Source: Pseudomonadota bacterium (GTDB lineage Bacteria; Pseudomonadota; Alphaproteobacteria; Rhizobiales; Xanthobacteraceae). From it: 44,774 nucleotides of DNA. The translations under genes were made by a program, and so were the position numbers. Location of the stretch: positions 1 to 44,774 of the forward strand of contig JAFECJ010000035.1 in NCBI GenBank assembly GCA_018242205.1, given 5' to 3'. Numbering within the stretch: position 1 is the stretch's first letter; each line of letters starts with the position of its first letter. Of this stretch, positions 1 to 7,952 are shown one piece after another. The notes under the pieces are model-generated. The model was not told where the DNA came from. It saw only the letters and a program-made list of their open reading frames with translations, and did no database searches.

Positions 1-157
1 CGAGGCAAGCCTGCGAACGGGCGAACAGGCGGTCCCAGCGGTCATGCTCTGCCGGCGAATAGGACGACCAGTCCTGGTCGATGGTATAGTCGGCGCGCCG
101 CGGCGCGTTGCGATAACGGTTCTTGCCGATCTCGGCGGCTGCGCTCTGGAATGCCAT
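1..157 (-). CDS. phhA: Phenylalanine 4-monooxygenase, N-terminal part (runs off the left edge)
   Basis: Only the first 52 codons are inside the window, beginning at the ATG whose complement is at 155-157. The translation reads into a segment with DYTIDQDWSSYSPAEHDRWD, which matches the conserved N-terminal stretch of bacterial phenylalanine hydroxylases (pattern QDW..Y...EH..W..L..RQ). The enzyme is known to convert phenylalanine to tyrosine using tetrahydropterin, oxygen and a mononuclear iron. The catalytic iron-binding His/His/Glu residues lie beyond the edge and cannot be checked. The gene runs away from the MmcQ-like gene at 271, so 158-270 must hold its promoter. The family call is fairly secure for so short a piece because the motif is distinctive. 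Confidence 0.8.
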   Translation of the reverse strand, partial: MAFQSAAAEIGKNRYRNAPRRADYTIDQDWSSYSPAEHDRWDRLFARSQACL

Positions 158-270
158 TCAGCGTCTCCCTGATGACAAGCCGGCGCCACCGCTTCTGCAT
201 TCAGGGGCGCTTCGTTGTGAGGCTACGCCCTTGGCCGCAACGGCTCAACGACGGAGAGTGAACAAAAATC

Positions 271-600
271 ATGGCCACCGGTTCCGACCTCCGCCGCCTC
301 GCTTTGGCGCTCGAAGGCACCGCCGAGGCGCCGCACTTCGATCGCATCGCTTTCAAGGTTGCGCGCAACTTTGTCACTTTGTCGCCCGACAGGAAGACCG
401 CGAACTTCAAATTCACGCCCGATGAGCAGGCCCTGAAATGCGCCGTGGCAGCGAACGCCTTCGCCCCGGTGCCCAATGCCTGGGGCCAGCAAGGCTGGAC
501 CACCGCGATCCTTGCTGAACTTACGGTCGCCGAATTGAAGGCGGCTCTGGAGATGGCTCACCGCCACGCACTGACGGGACGCCAGACGCGCAAGCGATAA
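271..600 (+). CDS. MmcQ/YjbR family protein
   Basis: This 109-residue cytoplasmic protein has the pattern of the MmcQ/YjbR family: an early LALALEGTAEAPHFDRIAFK segment (the family's leucine/proline-glutamate-PH-F-.F.v motif), a central FATL-like beta strand, and a late GWTT/V..A motif with a C-terminal helix rich in alanine. Members adopt a CyaY-like DNA-binding fold, but a physiological role is not established. A purine-rich stretch (GGAGAG at 253-258) sits upstream of the ATG and supports this start. The gene stands alone between the divergent phhA and the transporter gene at 756; a GC-rich hairpin follows at 631-657. Confidence 0.75.
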   Translation: MATGSDLRRLALALEGTAEAPHFDRIAFKVARNFVTLSPDRKTANFKFTPDEQALKCAVAANAFAPVPNAWGQQGWTTAILAELTVAELKAALEMAHRHALTGRQTRKR

Positions 601-630
601 TGCGCCTGGAGCCGTCCCACGCCGCCACAA

Positions 631-657
631 GCGGGGCGGTGCGCATAGCCGCCCCGC
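631..657 (+). terminator. GC-rich hairpin downstream of the YjbR-like gene
   Basis: Nine-base perfect arms GCGGGGCGG (631-639) and CCGCCCCGC (649-657) enclose a 9-nt loop, 31 bases after the stop codon at 600. No T-run follows, so it is at best a Rho-assisted terminator or an mRNA 3' stabiliser; it also lies upstream of the transporter gene at 756. Confidence 0.4.
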
Positions 658-755
658 GCGGAACCCGGAACTCCCCGGCGCCGTTATCGGGCTAGTATTG
701 CTTTTGGGCGTGGCGCAAGGTGGGCGGCGGGCGCGCTCCATGAGGACACGCCATT

Positions 756-2075
756 ATGAGCACACTCGCTGCCGCGCCCACTGCTGGCGCCATTCCGTCA
801 CAGAGCCAGATTACGAAGGTCGCGGTCGCCTCGATCATCGGCTCGGTCATCGAACAATTCGACTTCCTGGTCACCGGCGTCATCGCCGCGACCATCTGGG
901 GCGGACTGTTCTTCAAGCTGCCGGGGCTCGCCGCGGTCGCCGCCGCGATCAGCGTCTATGGCATCGGCATCATCATCCGCCCGGTCGGCGCCTATATCTT
1001 CGGCCACATCGCCGACCGCCGCGGCCGCAAGGACGCGCTGGTCTGGGCGCTGGTGCTCATGGGCGTGTCGACGCTGCTCATCGGCTTGACGCCTGCCTAT
1101 GACAGCATCGGCGTCGCCGCGCCGATCCTGCTGATCGTGTTCCGCCTGGCGCAGGGCATCTCCTTCGGCGCCGAGTTCGGCACCGCCGCGACCTGGGTGG
1201 TCGAGCAGGCGGCGAATTCGAAGTATCGCGCCTTCTGGGGCGCCTGGGTCGGCTTCGCCATCCCGATCGGGCTCCTGCTCGGCTTCGGCTCGGTGATTAT
1301 CGTCAAATCGACGATGAGCGCCGAAGCCTTCGCCAGTTGGGGTTGGCGCATCCTGTTTGTCGTCGGATTCATCGTCGCCATCGTCGGCCTGATCATCCGC
1401 ACGCGCACGATCGACTCCTATCTGTTCGAGCAGCACCGCGCCAAAGGCGGCGTGCTCGAGCATCCGGCGCGCGACGTGTGGCGCGAAATGCCCGGCACCA
1501 TCCTGCGCACCTCGCTGGTCAATGCCATGTTCGGCGGCGCCTTCTTCCTCTACTTCGTGTTCGGCACCAGTTACATGAAAGCCGTCGGCTTCACCGGCTC
1601 GACGCCGGAAGTCATCGGCCTGATCGCCGCCGCCTTCATGCTGGTGTTCATGATCGCCGGCGCCCTCATCGCCGACGCCGTCAACCGGCGCACGGTCCTG
1701 CTGATCGCGGCCAGCGTGTTCTTTGTTTTCGCCATCCCGTATTTCTATCTGGTCAACACCGGCAGCTTCCTGCTCGCCACCATGGCCGAGGTCGTCGGCT
1801 TCGGCTTTGTGTTCGGTTTCGGCTATGGCGCCATCCCGACCTTCTACACCGAGAACTTCCCGACGCGTTACCGCGCCTCCGGCGCCAGCGCCGGCTATCA
1901 GGTGTCGCAGGCCTACGGCGGCGGCCTGATCCCGATCATCGCCGGCGGCCTTCTCACCAGGTTCGGCATCCACCAGGCGTATTTCTATATCGGCGGGCTG
2001 GTAATGCTGTATGCGCTGGCGGCGATCGTCGCGATCCTCATGACGCCGGAGACCAAAGGCGCGAAGCTCGATTGA
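756..2075 (+). CDS. MFS transporter of the metabolite:H+ symporter (MHS) family
   Basis: The 439-residue inner-membrane protein has about twelve hydrophobic segments and the MFS loop 2-3 signature GHIADRRGRK at residues 83-92. The first helix carries GSVIEQFDFLVTG, the counterpart of the GT.IEWYDF..YG motif of MHS permeases such as ShiA, ProP and KgtP, which take up organic acids, betaine or shikimate with protons. The substrate cannot be read from sequence. The start is supported by GAGGA nine bases upstream of the ATG. A convergent XRE-cupin regulator gene ends 31 bases after its stop, and that regulator could control it, but this is only inferred from position. The opposite strand has a long open frame that is a codon-bias shadow. 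Confidence 0.85.
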   Translation: MSTLAAAPTAGAIPSQSQITKVAVASIIGSVIEQFDFLVTGVIAATIWGGLFFKLPGLAAVAAAISVYGIGIIIRPVGAYIFGHIADRRGRKDALVWALVLMGVSTLLIGLTPAYDSIGVAAPILLIVFRLAQGISFGAEFGTAATWVVEQAANSKYRAFWGAWVGFAIPIGLLLGFGSVIIVKSTMSAEAFASWGWRILFVVGFIVAIVGLIIRTRTIDSYLFEQHRAKGGVLEHPARDVWREMPGTILRTSLVNAMFGGAFFLYFVFGTSYMKAVGFTGSTPEVIGLIAAAFMLVFMIAGALIADAVNRRTVLLIAASVFFVFAIPYFYLVNTGSFLLATMAEVVGFGFVFGFGYGAIPTFYTENFPTRYRASGASAGYQVSQAYGGGLIPIIAGGLLTRFGIHQAYFYIGGLVMLYALAAIVAILMTPETKGAKLD

Positions 2076-2106
2076 CGGAACCGTCGCATCGTCCGGCACG
2101 GCAGGC

Positions 2107-2679
2107 TCAGGGCCGCTCGACGACGATATAAAGCTGCGCTTCGCTGCTGCCGGCACGATTATCGAAATAATGCGCAATGTCGGCCTGGCAGGCGCAACTA
2201 TCGCCGGCCGCCAGCGTCTCGGTCTCCTCGCCGAAGGTCGTGGTAATGCCGCCCGCCGCCACGTGCAGATGTTCGATCGTGCCCTTGGCGTGCGCCGGGA
2301 ACGGCCCCGCCATTTTTCCGGCCGGCACCGTATAGCGAAGAAACTCGATCTTGCTGCCGGCAAGTTCGACGCCGATGTCCTCCCGCTGGCCACCGCTCTT
2401 GCGATCGGACGTCCGTTCGCGCGATCCACCGCGCACCACCTTGATACGCTTGTCGGAAGGCGCCGCGCTTTGCAGTAGCTCCGGGAGCGCAATGTCGAGC
2501 GCCCGGGCAATTGCTGCCAGGGTCGAAATCGTTGGGGACTTGGCGCCGCGCTCGAGTTCGGAAATCATTGATGCGGAAATGCCGCTTGCCGAACCCACGG
2601 CGCGCAGGCTCAGACCGCGGCGCTCACGCCGGCTCTTCAGGGCGAGGCCAATATCGACGGATAGCTTGTCCGCAGCCAT
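2107..2679 (-). CDS. XRE-family transcriptional regulator with C-terminal cupin domain
   Basis: An N-terminal helix-turn-helix of the XRE/Cro type (roughly residues 6-60, with LSLRAVGSASGISASMISELERG as turn and recognition region) is followed by a small-molecule-binding cupin barrel (about residues 100-185). Such proteins act as cytoplasmic repressors or activators of transport and catabolic genes and sense a ligand through the cupin. I chose the ATG at 2679 because AAGGA lies ten bases upstream; an in-frame ATG at 2697 would sit inside the promoter/operator palindrome and has no ribosome-binding site. The product is 190 residues. A candidate -10 TATAAT and a 12-bp palindrome overlap its start region, suggesting autoregulation. 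The divergent neighbour is the monooxygenase at 2777, the convergent one is the MHS transporter. Confidence 0.85.
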   Translation of the reverse strand: MAADKLSVDIGLALKSRRERRGLSLRAVGSASGISASMISELERGAKSPTISTLAAIARALDIALPELLQSAAPSDKRIKVVRGGSRERTSDRKSGGQREDIGVELAGSKIEFLRYTVPAGKMAGPFPAHAKGTIEHLHVAAGGITTTFGEETETLAAGDSCACQADIAHYFDNRAGSSEAQLYIVVERP

Positions 2680-2695
2680 AGACACGTTGTCCTTC

Positions 2696-2718
2696 ATAGT
2701 GCACTATTGTACATTATA
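2696..2718 (-). promoter_or_regulatory. Promoter -10 and palindromic operator of the XRE-cupin gene
   Basis: The perfect 12-bp palindrome ATAGTGCACTAT occupies 2696-2707. Immediately upstream of it on the minus strand is TATAATGTACA: a consensus -10 TATAAT (complement 2713-2718) that merges into the palindromic hexamer TGTACA (2708-2713). The only -35 at suitable distance (TTCGGG) is poor. TGTACA recurs at 2761-2766, just before the divergent gene at 2777. The placement over the predicted transcription start fits a repressor site for the adjacent regulator; this is inferred. Confidence 0.5.
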
Positions 2719-2776
2719 GAATACGATCCGCGCACCCCGAAAAAGGCGCCGGCTCCATACTGTACAAGGTTGTCCA

Positions 2777-3094
2777 ATGATCGTTGTGGTGTTTCGAACC
2801 CGGCGCGCGCCGGCTGGTTTCGGCGCGGAGTACCAGGACTGGCTGACGCGCATGAGCGAGATCGCGGTGACCATGCCGGGCTACATTTCGCACAAAGGCT
2901 ACGTCGCCGATGACGGCGAGCGGCTGACTTTCGTCGAATGGGAGTCGATGGAAACCTTGCGCGGCTGGATGCGCCACCCACAGCACGCGGCGGCCAAGAA
3001 GATCGGCCGCGAAAAGTTCTACGAGTTCTACACCGTCCAAATCTGCGACGTGACACGTCAATCACAATTTGAGGCGTCGCCGACGGCCACATGA
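2777..3094 (+). CDS. Antibiotic biosynthesis monooxygenase (ABM) domain protein
   Basis: This 105-residue protein has the dimeric alpha-beta barrel ABM pattern: a starting beta strand MIVVVFRT, an amphipathic helix, the motif MPGYISHKGY (family pattern pGf....y), then FVEWESMETLRGWMRHPQHAAAKKIGREKFYEFYTVQI, the family's W.s.e....w..hp.h..a...gr..fY..y.. stretch. Characterised members are cofactor-free monooxygenases or haem-degrading enzymes, while many have no known substrate. AAGG seven bases before the ATG supports the start. It is transcribed divergently from the XRE-cupin regulator, which makes it the likeliest target of that regulator. Confidence 0.8.
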   Translation: MIVVVFRTRRAPAGFGAEYQDWLTRMSEIAVTMPGYISHKGYVADDGERLTFVEWESMETLRGWMRHPQHAAAKKIGREKFYEFYTVQICDVTRQSQFEASPTAT

Positions 3095-3620
3095 ACCCGT
3101 CGGTTCGATATGAATCTGAACGAAGCAGCGCGCCCGTCGTTGTACGGACAAGACCCGCGCCGGTTGACAACCGGCCGGGATGGGGAAGTTGGACGCAGGT
3201 GATTTTGCCGGTTTCTCTCTGCGACAGCAACGCATTGGTACGCGTCGCCATCTAACCCATCGCCGGCGCGGGTCGCTTTCAATCGCGTTCGTTTTCGCAC
3301 GATTCACTTTCGGACAATTTGGCGCCAATAAGACAAGCGCGCTGACAGCGCCCATGTGTGCCGCGCGCAATTGCGCCTCATTTCCGCCGCGGCTGTGAAG
3401 TCGGCTGTTCCCGACGGTTACCATCAACCATCGCGTCATGCTGTAACGTGACGTGACGGCACCATTGTTCCATCGGGGCGTTATTTCAGTACCAACCACG
3501 AGCACATCGCTCGCACATCTGCCGGATAGTCAAGAGTACGACCTACGACGCCGCCCACGACGCGCGGCGATGGCGATTTATTGCGCGCGATGCGCGCCAA
3601 CCGACAACCGGAGGGCTCCG
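3095..3620. other. Intergenic gap of about 525 bp without a recognisable gene
   Basis: I see no supported coding sequence here: the open frames on both strands are short, lack ribosome-binding sites and do not resemble known families. The stretch contains a perfect 10-bp palindrome TTGGCGCCAA at 3319-3328 and is less GC-biased than its flanks. It probably carries the promoter of the zinc-ribbon gene at 3621. Confidence 0.4.
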
Positions 3621-3842
3621 ATGACAGAGATCAACCTGCCGCCCCTCTGCCCCGTTTGCGGCGGCAATACCCACCTCAAGGAAATGCACCGGTCACCGAG
3701 ATCGGGCAAATTCACCTGCTTCTTCCGCTGCAACGTTTGCGGCACGGACTATCCACGCTCGGTCGAAGCCGAAGAAGCGCAAATGGCCGGACTGACCGCT
3801 TCGATACTCCCGCGTGATGCCGACCGCGATCCAGCCTGTTGA
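3621..3842 (+). CDS. Small zinc-ribbon protein
   Basis: The 73-residue product carries two CxxC knuckles, CPVCGG near residue 10 and CNVCG near residue 36, separated by about 25 residues. This is a classic zinc-ribbon arrangement found in nucleic-acid-binding or protein-binding small proteins. I chose the ATG at 3621 because GGAGGG lies seven bases upstream; the frame is open further upstream but the extension is arginine-rich, low in family resemblance and unsupported by a Shine-Dalgarno site. No specific family is recognised. The FKBP gene follows 91 bases downstream on the same strand. Confidence 0.6.
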   Translation: MTEINLPPLCPVCGGNTHLKEMHRSPRSGKFTCFFRCNVCGTDYPRSVEAEEAQMAGLTASILPRDADRDPAC

Positions 3843-3933
3843 CGGCGCCGGTTCGCGATTTTGGATTTGCCGCGGTCTCGGCTACAAGGCCGCGGCACGA
3901 TACCCAGGCGGTATCGGTCTTGAGGAGCTTTCC

Positions 3934-4368
3934 ATGTCACTGAATCGCCGGACCGCTTTGCTTGCCGCTCTCGCCGCAGGCCTGCCGTCCCTCCCCGCCA
4001 CCGCCCAGACCGGAAAATTCATGACCACAGCATCAGGACTGCAGATCAAGGACACCGAGGTCGGCACCGGCGCGCAGCCGAAGCGCGGTCAGACCTGTGT
4101 GATGCACTACACCGGATGGCTCTACACCAACGGTGTGAAGGGCAAGAAATTCGACTCGTCGGTCGATCGTGGCGAGCCTTTCGAGTTTCCGCTCGGCGTC
4201 GGCCGGGTCATCAAGGGCTGGGACGAAGGCGTCGCCACCATGAAGGTCGGCGGCAAGCGCACGCTGATAATCCCGCCGCAGCTCGGCTACGGCGAGCGCG
4301 GCGCCGGCGGCGTCATCCCGCCGAACGCGACGCTGATGTTCGACGTCGAACTGCTCGGCGTGAAGTAA
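3934..4368 (+). CDS. FKBP-type peptidyl-prolyl cis-trans isomerase, exported
   Basis: The 144-residue protein starts with an export signal (about residues 1-25) that contains a twin-arginine pair, [13 protein letters not shown], and ends in PATAQT; Tat export is possible because the residues after RR are moderately hydrophobic. The remainder is one complete FKBP domain: [37 protein letters not shown] split by the usual loops, then the [28 protein letters not shown] end, with the tyrosine, aspartate, phenylalanine and tryptophan positions of the active site present. It should catalyse proline isomerisation in periplasmic folding. GAGGA eight bases upstream of the ATG at 3934 marks the start; the open frame continues upstream but without a signal. 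A strong terminator follows. Confidence 0.9.
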   Translation: MSLNRRTALLAALAAGLPSLPATAQTGKFMTTASGLQIKDTEVGTGAQPKRGQTCVMHYTGWLYTNGVKGKKFDSSVDRGEPFEFPLGVGRVIKGWDEGVATMKVGGKRTLIIPPQLGYGERGAGGVIPPNATLMFDVELLGVK

Positions 4369-4392
4369 CCCCGCCTCTACCGCGGATCACCC

Positions 4393-4427
4393 AAAGGCCT
4401 CCGGCGCCGACGCGCCGGGGGCCTTTT
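4393..4427 (+). terminator. Rho-independent terminator of the FKBP gene
   Basis: Fifteen-base arms AAAGGCCTCCGGCGC and GCGCCGGGGGCCTTT pair with one T-G wobble around the 4-nt loop CGAC, followed by one more T. It begins 25 bases after the FKBP stop codon and isolates this gene from the CtrA-box promoter that follows. Confidence 0.9.
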
Positions 4428-4431
4428 CGCG

Positions 4432-4447
4432 TTAAGGCCCGGTTAAC
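4432..4447 (+). promoter_or_regulatory. Predicted CtrA-binding box (TTAA-N7-TTAAC)
   Basis: TTAA at 4432-4435 and TTAAC at 4443-4447 are separated by exactly seven bases, the full CtrA consensus known from Caulobacter and other alphaproteobacteria. It lies 41 bases upstream of the GTG start at 4489, directly after the FKBP terminator. A further TTAAC half-site is at 4467-4471. Binding is inferred from the motif only. Confidence 0.6.
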
Positions 4448-4488
4448 CATAATTTCTTACCGTCCGTTAACCCAACCGGAATGCACAC

Positions 4489-5616
4489 GTGACCACCGCG
4501 ATCGGCTCGAATCCCTACAGCGCCGCGGGCACCGCCTATGGTACGCAAACCGCCGCCACGACGGCGGTAAAGACCGGTGACAGCAGCGGCAACGCAGCCA
4601 CCGCGACGACGAGCGACACCGACAGCGTCGAACTGTCCGACGCCGCCAAGGCCTATCTTGCCAGCCAGTCGAGCAGCACGGCTGACCTCGCCACCGACGC
4701 GCGGAAATGGTTCGACGCGCAATACAAATCCACCGGCCTGGCCTCGCCGATGCTCGACGGCAATGTCGCCCTCGACATGACCTCGCTCAGCCGCGAGACG
4801 CTGTCCGCGGTCGCGGCCAATAGCGGCGGCATATTCAACAAGGACGAAGTCCTTGCTGCCGGCGTGACACTGCAGAAGCGTTTCGACGATGCGCTGATGC
4901 CGCACGTCGTCGTCGCGCGCCACACCGGCGACTATGCATCGCTATACAAGGCCGCCGCCGAATATCTCGATAAGGCCGGCGCCGACGAGCGCGCGACTCC
5001 GTTGTGGATCAGCACCAGGAAGGCCGTGGATGACGGGCTGGCGCTGGCGCAGAAGTCGCCAATGAAGGCGCCGCAGACCACGGACGGCAACGACCCCGTT
5101 GCGGCGCTCTTGCAGAAGACCTCGCAGGTGACCGATGCCGGCGGCACGACCACCGACGCCGACGCCGCGACCGACGCCCGTGCAAGACTCGATGCTTTGG
5201 CGAACAAGGCGCGCGACGCTGGCACCGAACTGGTGTTCGATGCATCGCGCAAGACCGGCCAGCTCGTCGATTTCTCCAGCTTCAGCAACCGGGCGCTGGC
5301 GGTGATGACGCTCAACCAGGATGGCCAGTTCTCTGCCGACGAATCCCGCGCCGCCAAGAAAGAACTCGACCAGCGCAACCGCACGAGTCTGATGTCGGTG
5401 TTCAACGGATCGAACAGCGATGTCGGGGCCCAGAGTTTGGCGCTGCTCAAGCATTACAACAACATGACCGCTGCCGAGAAAGCGGCCTCTGGCTACAACA
5501 AGGATCTGGAAAGTCGCCTGGTCCAGAGTTACCGGCTGGCCCAGATGTTCGGCAGTGGTTCAAGCGGCGGGAGTTCGGGCGGCAGCAGCGCCAGCCTCGC
5601 CAGCTATCTGAGCTAG
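4489..5616 (+). CDS. Conserved hypothetical protein with two EF-hand-like loops
   Basis: The 375-residue protein has no signal peptide or membrane segment. Its first 45 residues are Ala/Thr/Ser-rich and probably disordered; then comes DSVELSDAAKAYLASQ. A loop at residues 274-285 (TLNQDGQFSADE) fits the EF-hand pattern with N at position 3, D at 5, G at 6, S at 9 and E at 12, lacking only the first aspartate; a more degenerate relative (residues 109-120, AANSGGIFNKDE) precedes it. The C-terminus ends in a Gly/Ser-rich tail. The function is unknown. The start is GTG, since the nearby ATG at 4481 runs into TGA after three codons. A CtrA-type box lies upstream. Its stop codon overlaps the stop of the convergent gene within a single CTAG. 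Confidence 0.65.
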   Translation: MTTAIGSNPYSAAGTAYGTQTAATTAVKTGDSSGNAATATTSDTDSVELSDAAKAYLASQSSSTADLATDARKWFDAQYKSTGLASPMLDGNVALDMTSLSRETLSAVAANSGGIFNKDEVLAAGVTLQKRFDDALMPHVVVARHTGDYASLYKAAAEYLDKAGADERATPLWISTRKAVDDGLALAQKSPMKAPQTTDGNDPVAALLQKTSQVTDAGGTTTDADAATDARARLDALANKARDAGTELVFDASRKTGQLVDFSSFSNRALAVMTLNQDGQFSADESRAAKKELDQRNRTSLMSVFNGSNSDVGAQSLALLKHYNNMTAAEKAASGYNKDLESRLVQSYRLAQMFGSGSSGGSSGGSSASLASYLS

Positions 5617-6767
5617 GCTCTATCGGCGCTGGCGCGCGCCTTGCGCTTCCAGGGCAGTAGGCCGCCCAACAGCGCGTCGGCGAGCGAGCCAGCCGGCGCC
5701 TCGCGCGTGCGGCCCTCGTGCACCAATTGGTGGATGAATCCGAGCTTGCGGATCACCGCCGGCGACAGCACGAACGGATAGAGATCGCGCGCGCCGATGG
5801 CGCGGCTGACATTGTTCATCGCGAAGACGTAAGGCAGCCACGCGTCGATGATCTGCTCAATGCTGTCGGCGCGATACGGATCGAACGTCACCTTGGCGGC
5901 GAAATCGCCGGTATCGTCGACCTTGGGCCGGACCGACATGCCGGACGCCGCCACCATCTCCAACGTATCGACGATGTGGAGATAATGCGCCCAGGTCTCG
6001 GCGAAATCCTCCCACGGATGGCTGCTGGCGTATTGCGAGACAAAATTGTCCTGCCAGTTGGCCGGCGCGCCCTCGGCATAGTGGCGCTGCAGCGCCTCGC
6101 CATAGTCCTGGCTGTCGTCGCCGAACATGGCGCGGCAGGCGTCGAGTTTGCCCCCAGCGCGCACCAGGATGTCCCAGTAATAATGGCCGATCTCGTGGCG
6201 GAAATGGCCGAGCAAGGTGCGGTAGGGCTCGCGCATGGCGACGCGGCGCCTTTCGCGCTCGGCATCGTCGGCTTCGGCCAAGGCGACGGTGATGCGGCCA
6301 TTGTCGTGGCCGGTCAAAACCCTCGGCGCGCCCGGCAGCGGCGGATCGGCAAGGAATTCAAACGACAGACCGCGCTCGGGATCCTCGATCGCCGTTTTGA
6401 GCGGCAAGCCGAGGCGCAGCAGCGAATAGAACAGCCGGTGCTTGGCCAATTCCAGCTCCTGCCACGCGGCCTGCTGCCCCGGCGCAGACAGATCGGGCAC
6501 AACGGCGTTGTGCCGACAGGCCAGGCAGTACGCGTCGGTGGTGCCGTCCGGCACGAACCAGTTGCAAGCGTCGTACTGCGCGTTGACGCACAGCAGCCGT
6601 TTCTGATCGGGCGCGTTCAGCGGCTTCCACCAGTTATCGCCGAGCGCTTCGATGGCCGTCATTTCCGTTCGCGCCGGCCCATAGGCGAGCCGGTGACCGC
6701 AGACCTCGCAGGAGCGGTTTTCGAAATAGACGATATTCCCGCAAGATTGGCACTTGAAGAGCTTCAT
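5613..6767 (-). CDS. Zinc-ribbon metallopeptidase-like protein (DUF2248-type putative zinc-binding peptidase)
   Basis: The 384-residue protein begins with a zinc-ribbon region containing CxxC pairs at C6/C9, C20/C23 and C81/C84 plus C60 and C68. A metallopeptidase motif HEIGHYYWD follows, with HExxH at residues 191-195, and a downstream EDFAETWAHYLH segment that could supply the third metal ligand. This architecture matches a family annotated as putative zinc-binding peptidases whose substrates are unknown. There is no signal peptide, so it is likely cytoplasmic. The ATG at 6767 starts the first zinc knuckle within six codons, which fixes the start well. It lies downstream of the rpfF-like gene on the same strand, separated from it by that gene's terminator. 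Confidence 0.75.
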   Translation of the reverse strand: MKLFKCQSCGNIVYFENRSCEVCGHRLAYGPARTEMTAIEALGDNWWKPLNAPDQKRLLCVNAQYDACNWFVPDGTTDAYCLACRHNAVVPDLSAPGQQAAWQELELAKHRLFYSLLRLGLPLKTAIEDPERGLSFEFLADPPLPGAPRVLTGHDNGRITVALAEADDAERERRRVAMREPYRTLLGHFRHEIGHYYWDILVRAGGKLDACRAMFGDDSQDYGEALQRHYAEGAPANWQDNFVSQYASSHPWEDFAETWAHYLHIVDTLEMVAASGMSVRPKVDDTGDFAAKVTFDPYRADSIEQIIDAWLPYVFAMNNVSRAIGARDLYPFVLSPAVIRKLGFIHQLVHEGRTREAPAGSLADALLGGLLPWKRKARASADRA

Positions 6768-6848
6768 GGTCTCGCCGCGTTAGCCGTACGGACAACTTGC
6801 GAGAACGCCAGCGTCGTAGCGGAGTTCCAAATCATCCACCCGGTCATG

Positions 6849-6880
6849 AAAAAAGGCCGCGCCATACGGAGCGCGGCCCT
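6849..6880 (-). terminator. Rho-independent terminator of the DSF-synthase gene
   Basis: On the minus strand GGCCGCGC and GCGCGGCC (complement of 6871-6878 and 6855-6862) form a perfect 8-bp stem with an 8-nt loop, followed directly by a run of six T. It lies about 30 bases after the stop codon of the gene at 6909-7952. Confidence 0.9.
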
Positions 6881-6908
6881 CTCATTCAAGATCTGTGGCC
6901 TGCGCCAG

Positions 6909-7952
6909 TCACTCAGCAGCGACGGGCGCCTTCGGCAGCCGGTCCTGCGCCGACACCAGCCGTCGCATGACCTTGAGGTCGCGGTCGGACAACTGGAGGC
7001 AGGCGTCGGCCCACACCCGGACGATGCGATCGAGTTCGTCGAGCGACACCGGCATGACCTGGCGGCCGGCCTCAAACACCGCGCGCGCTCCGATATGGCG
7101 ACGCTTGTTGCGCTGCATGTATTCGCGCGCGGCGGCGATGCCCTGCCCCGGCTCGACCACCATATGGACGAGGCCCGCCTCCTTCATTTCCTGGGCGGTG
7201 AAGACGCGGCCGGTCAGCATCATCTCTTCGGCGAAAGCCGCACCGCAGCGGCGCGCGACAAGGCTGTACGCGCCCATGCCGGGGAAGAGGCCGAACAGGG
7301 TCTCCGGAAAGCCGAACTTCGCCTGGCTCTCCGCGATGATCACGTTGAACGACAGCAGGGACTCAAAACCACCGCCGAGCGCGTCGCCTTGCGCCAAACC
7401 GATCGTGATCATCGGCAGGCCGAGCGTGTACATGTTCCGGTGCAGAATGCGCACGCAGGACTCGCCGTAGGCCACCAGCGCCTGCCGGTCGCGTTTGCGG
7501 ATCAACTGCGCGAACAGATCGAGGTCGCCGCCGAGGTTGAAAACGCCGTCGGTGCGCGAACCGAGCAGCAGATAATCAAGTTCACCGGGCCGGTCCTTGA
7601 ACTCGGCGACAATGCCCCGCTGCCAGGCGTGGAAATCTTCCAGCAGGTCGGGGTTATAGCTCGGCCGTCCCCGGGGACGCATGAAGGTCCACAGCGCGCC
7701 GAGCTCCTTCTCGAACGAGACTTCGAGCTGCTCGAGCTCGAACAGACGGCGGGCGTCGGCCGTCCGCTTGAGATCGATGACGTTGGATTCAGCAACCAGG
7801 GCCTCCGCCGACTTGGAATAGGAGACATTGAGCGCGGTCGGTTTGAGGTCGAAAACATCAACCGCCGGCACGGGGCCCGGCAGGTTGGAACGTGTGTCGC
7901 TACGGGTCGCCTGCTTGGCGCCGGCGGGGCCGGCATTGGAATACGCAAACAT
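6909..7952 (-). CDS. rpfF: RpfF-type crotonase, putative diffusible signal factor (DSF) synthase
   Basis: The 347-residue protein is a crotonase-fold enzyme with the features that mark DSF synthases rather than ordinary enoyl-CoA hydratases: the segment FNLGGDLDLF at 138-147, GGGFESLLSFN with Glu197 and FGFPETLFGLFPGMGAYS with Glu217. The two glutamates are 20 residues apart, as are the catalytic Glu141 and Glu161 of Xanthomonas RpfF. That enzyme makes cis-2-unsaturated fatty acid signals from 3-hydroxyacyl-ACP. The N-terminus is about 50 residues longer than Xanthomonas RpfF and looks disordered up to residue 30. GGAAG just upstream supports the ATG at 7952. No rpfC or rpfG is in view; instead a membrane GGDEF-EAL gene is divergent from it. 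Product chemistry is inferred. Confidence 0.8.
   Translation of the reverse strand: MFAYSNAGPAGAKQATRSDTRSNLPGPVPAVDVFDLKPTALNVSYSKSAEALVAESNVIDLKRTADARRLFELEQLEVSFEKELGALWTFMRPRGRPSYNPDLLEDFHAWQRGIVAEFKDRPGELDYLLLGSRTDGVFNLGGDLDLFAQLIRKRDRQALVAYGESCVRILHRNMYTLGLPMITIGLAQGDALGGGFESLLSFNVIIAESQAKFGFPETLFGLFPGMGAYSLVARRCGAAFAEEMMLTGRVFTAQEMKEAGLVHMVVEPGQGIAAAREYMQRNKRRHIGARAVFEAGRQVMPVSLDELDRIVRVWADACLQLSDRDLKVMRRLVSAQDRLPKAPVAAE

Noticed and set aside
798..2510. 570-codon open frame on the minus strand opposite the MHS transporter
   Set aside because: Composition (repeated Asp/Gly/Ala/Arg) is a mirror of GC-rich membrane-protein codons; it also overlaps the XRE-cupin gene in another frame.
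3062..3505. 147-codon minus-strand frame in the 3.1-3.6 kb gap
   Set aside because: No ribosome-binding site, overlaps the end of the monooxygenase gene and has no protein-like hydrophobic pattern.
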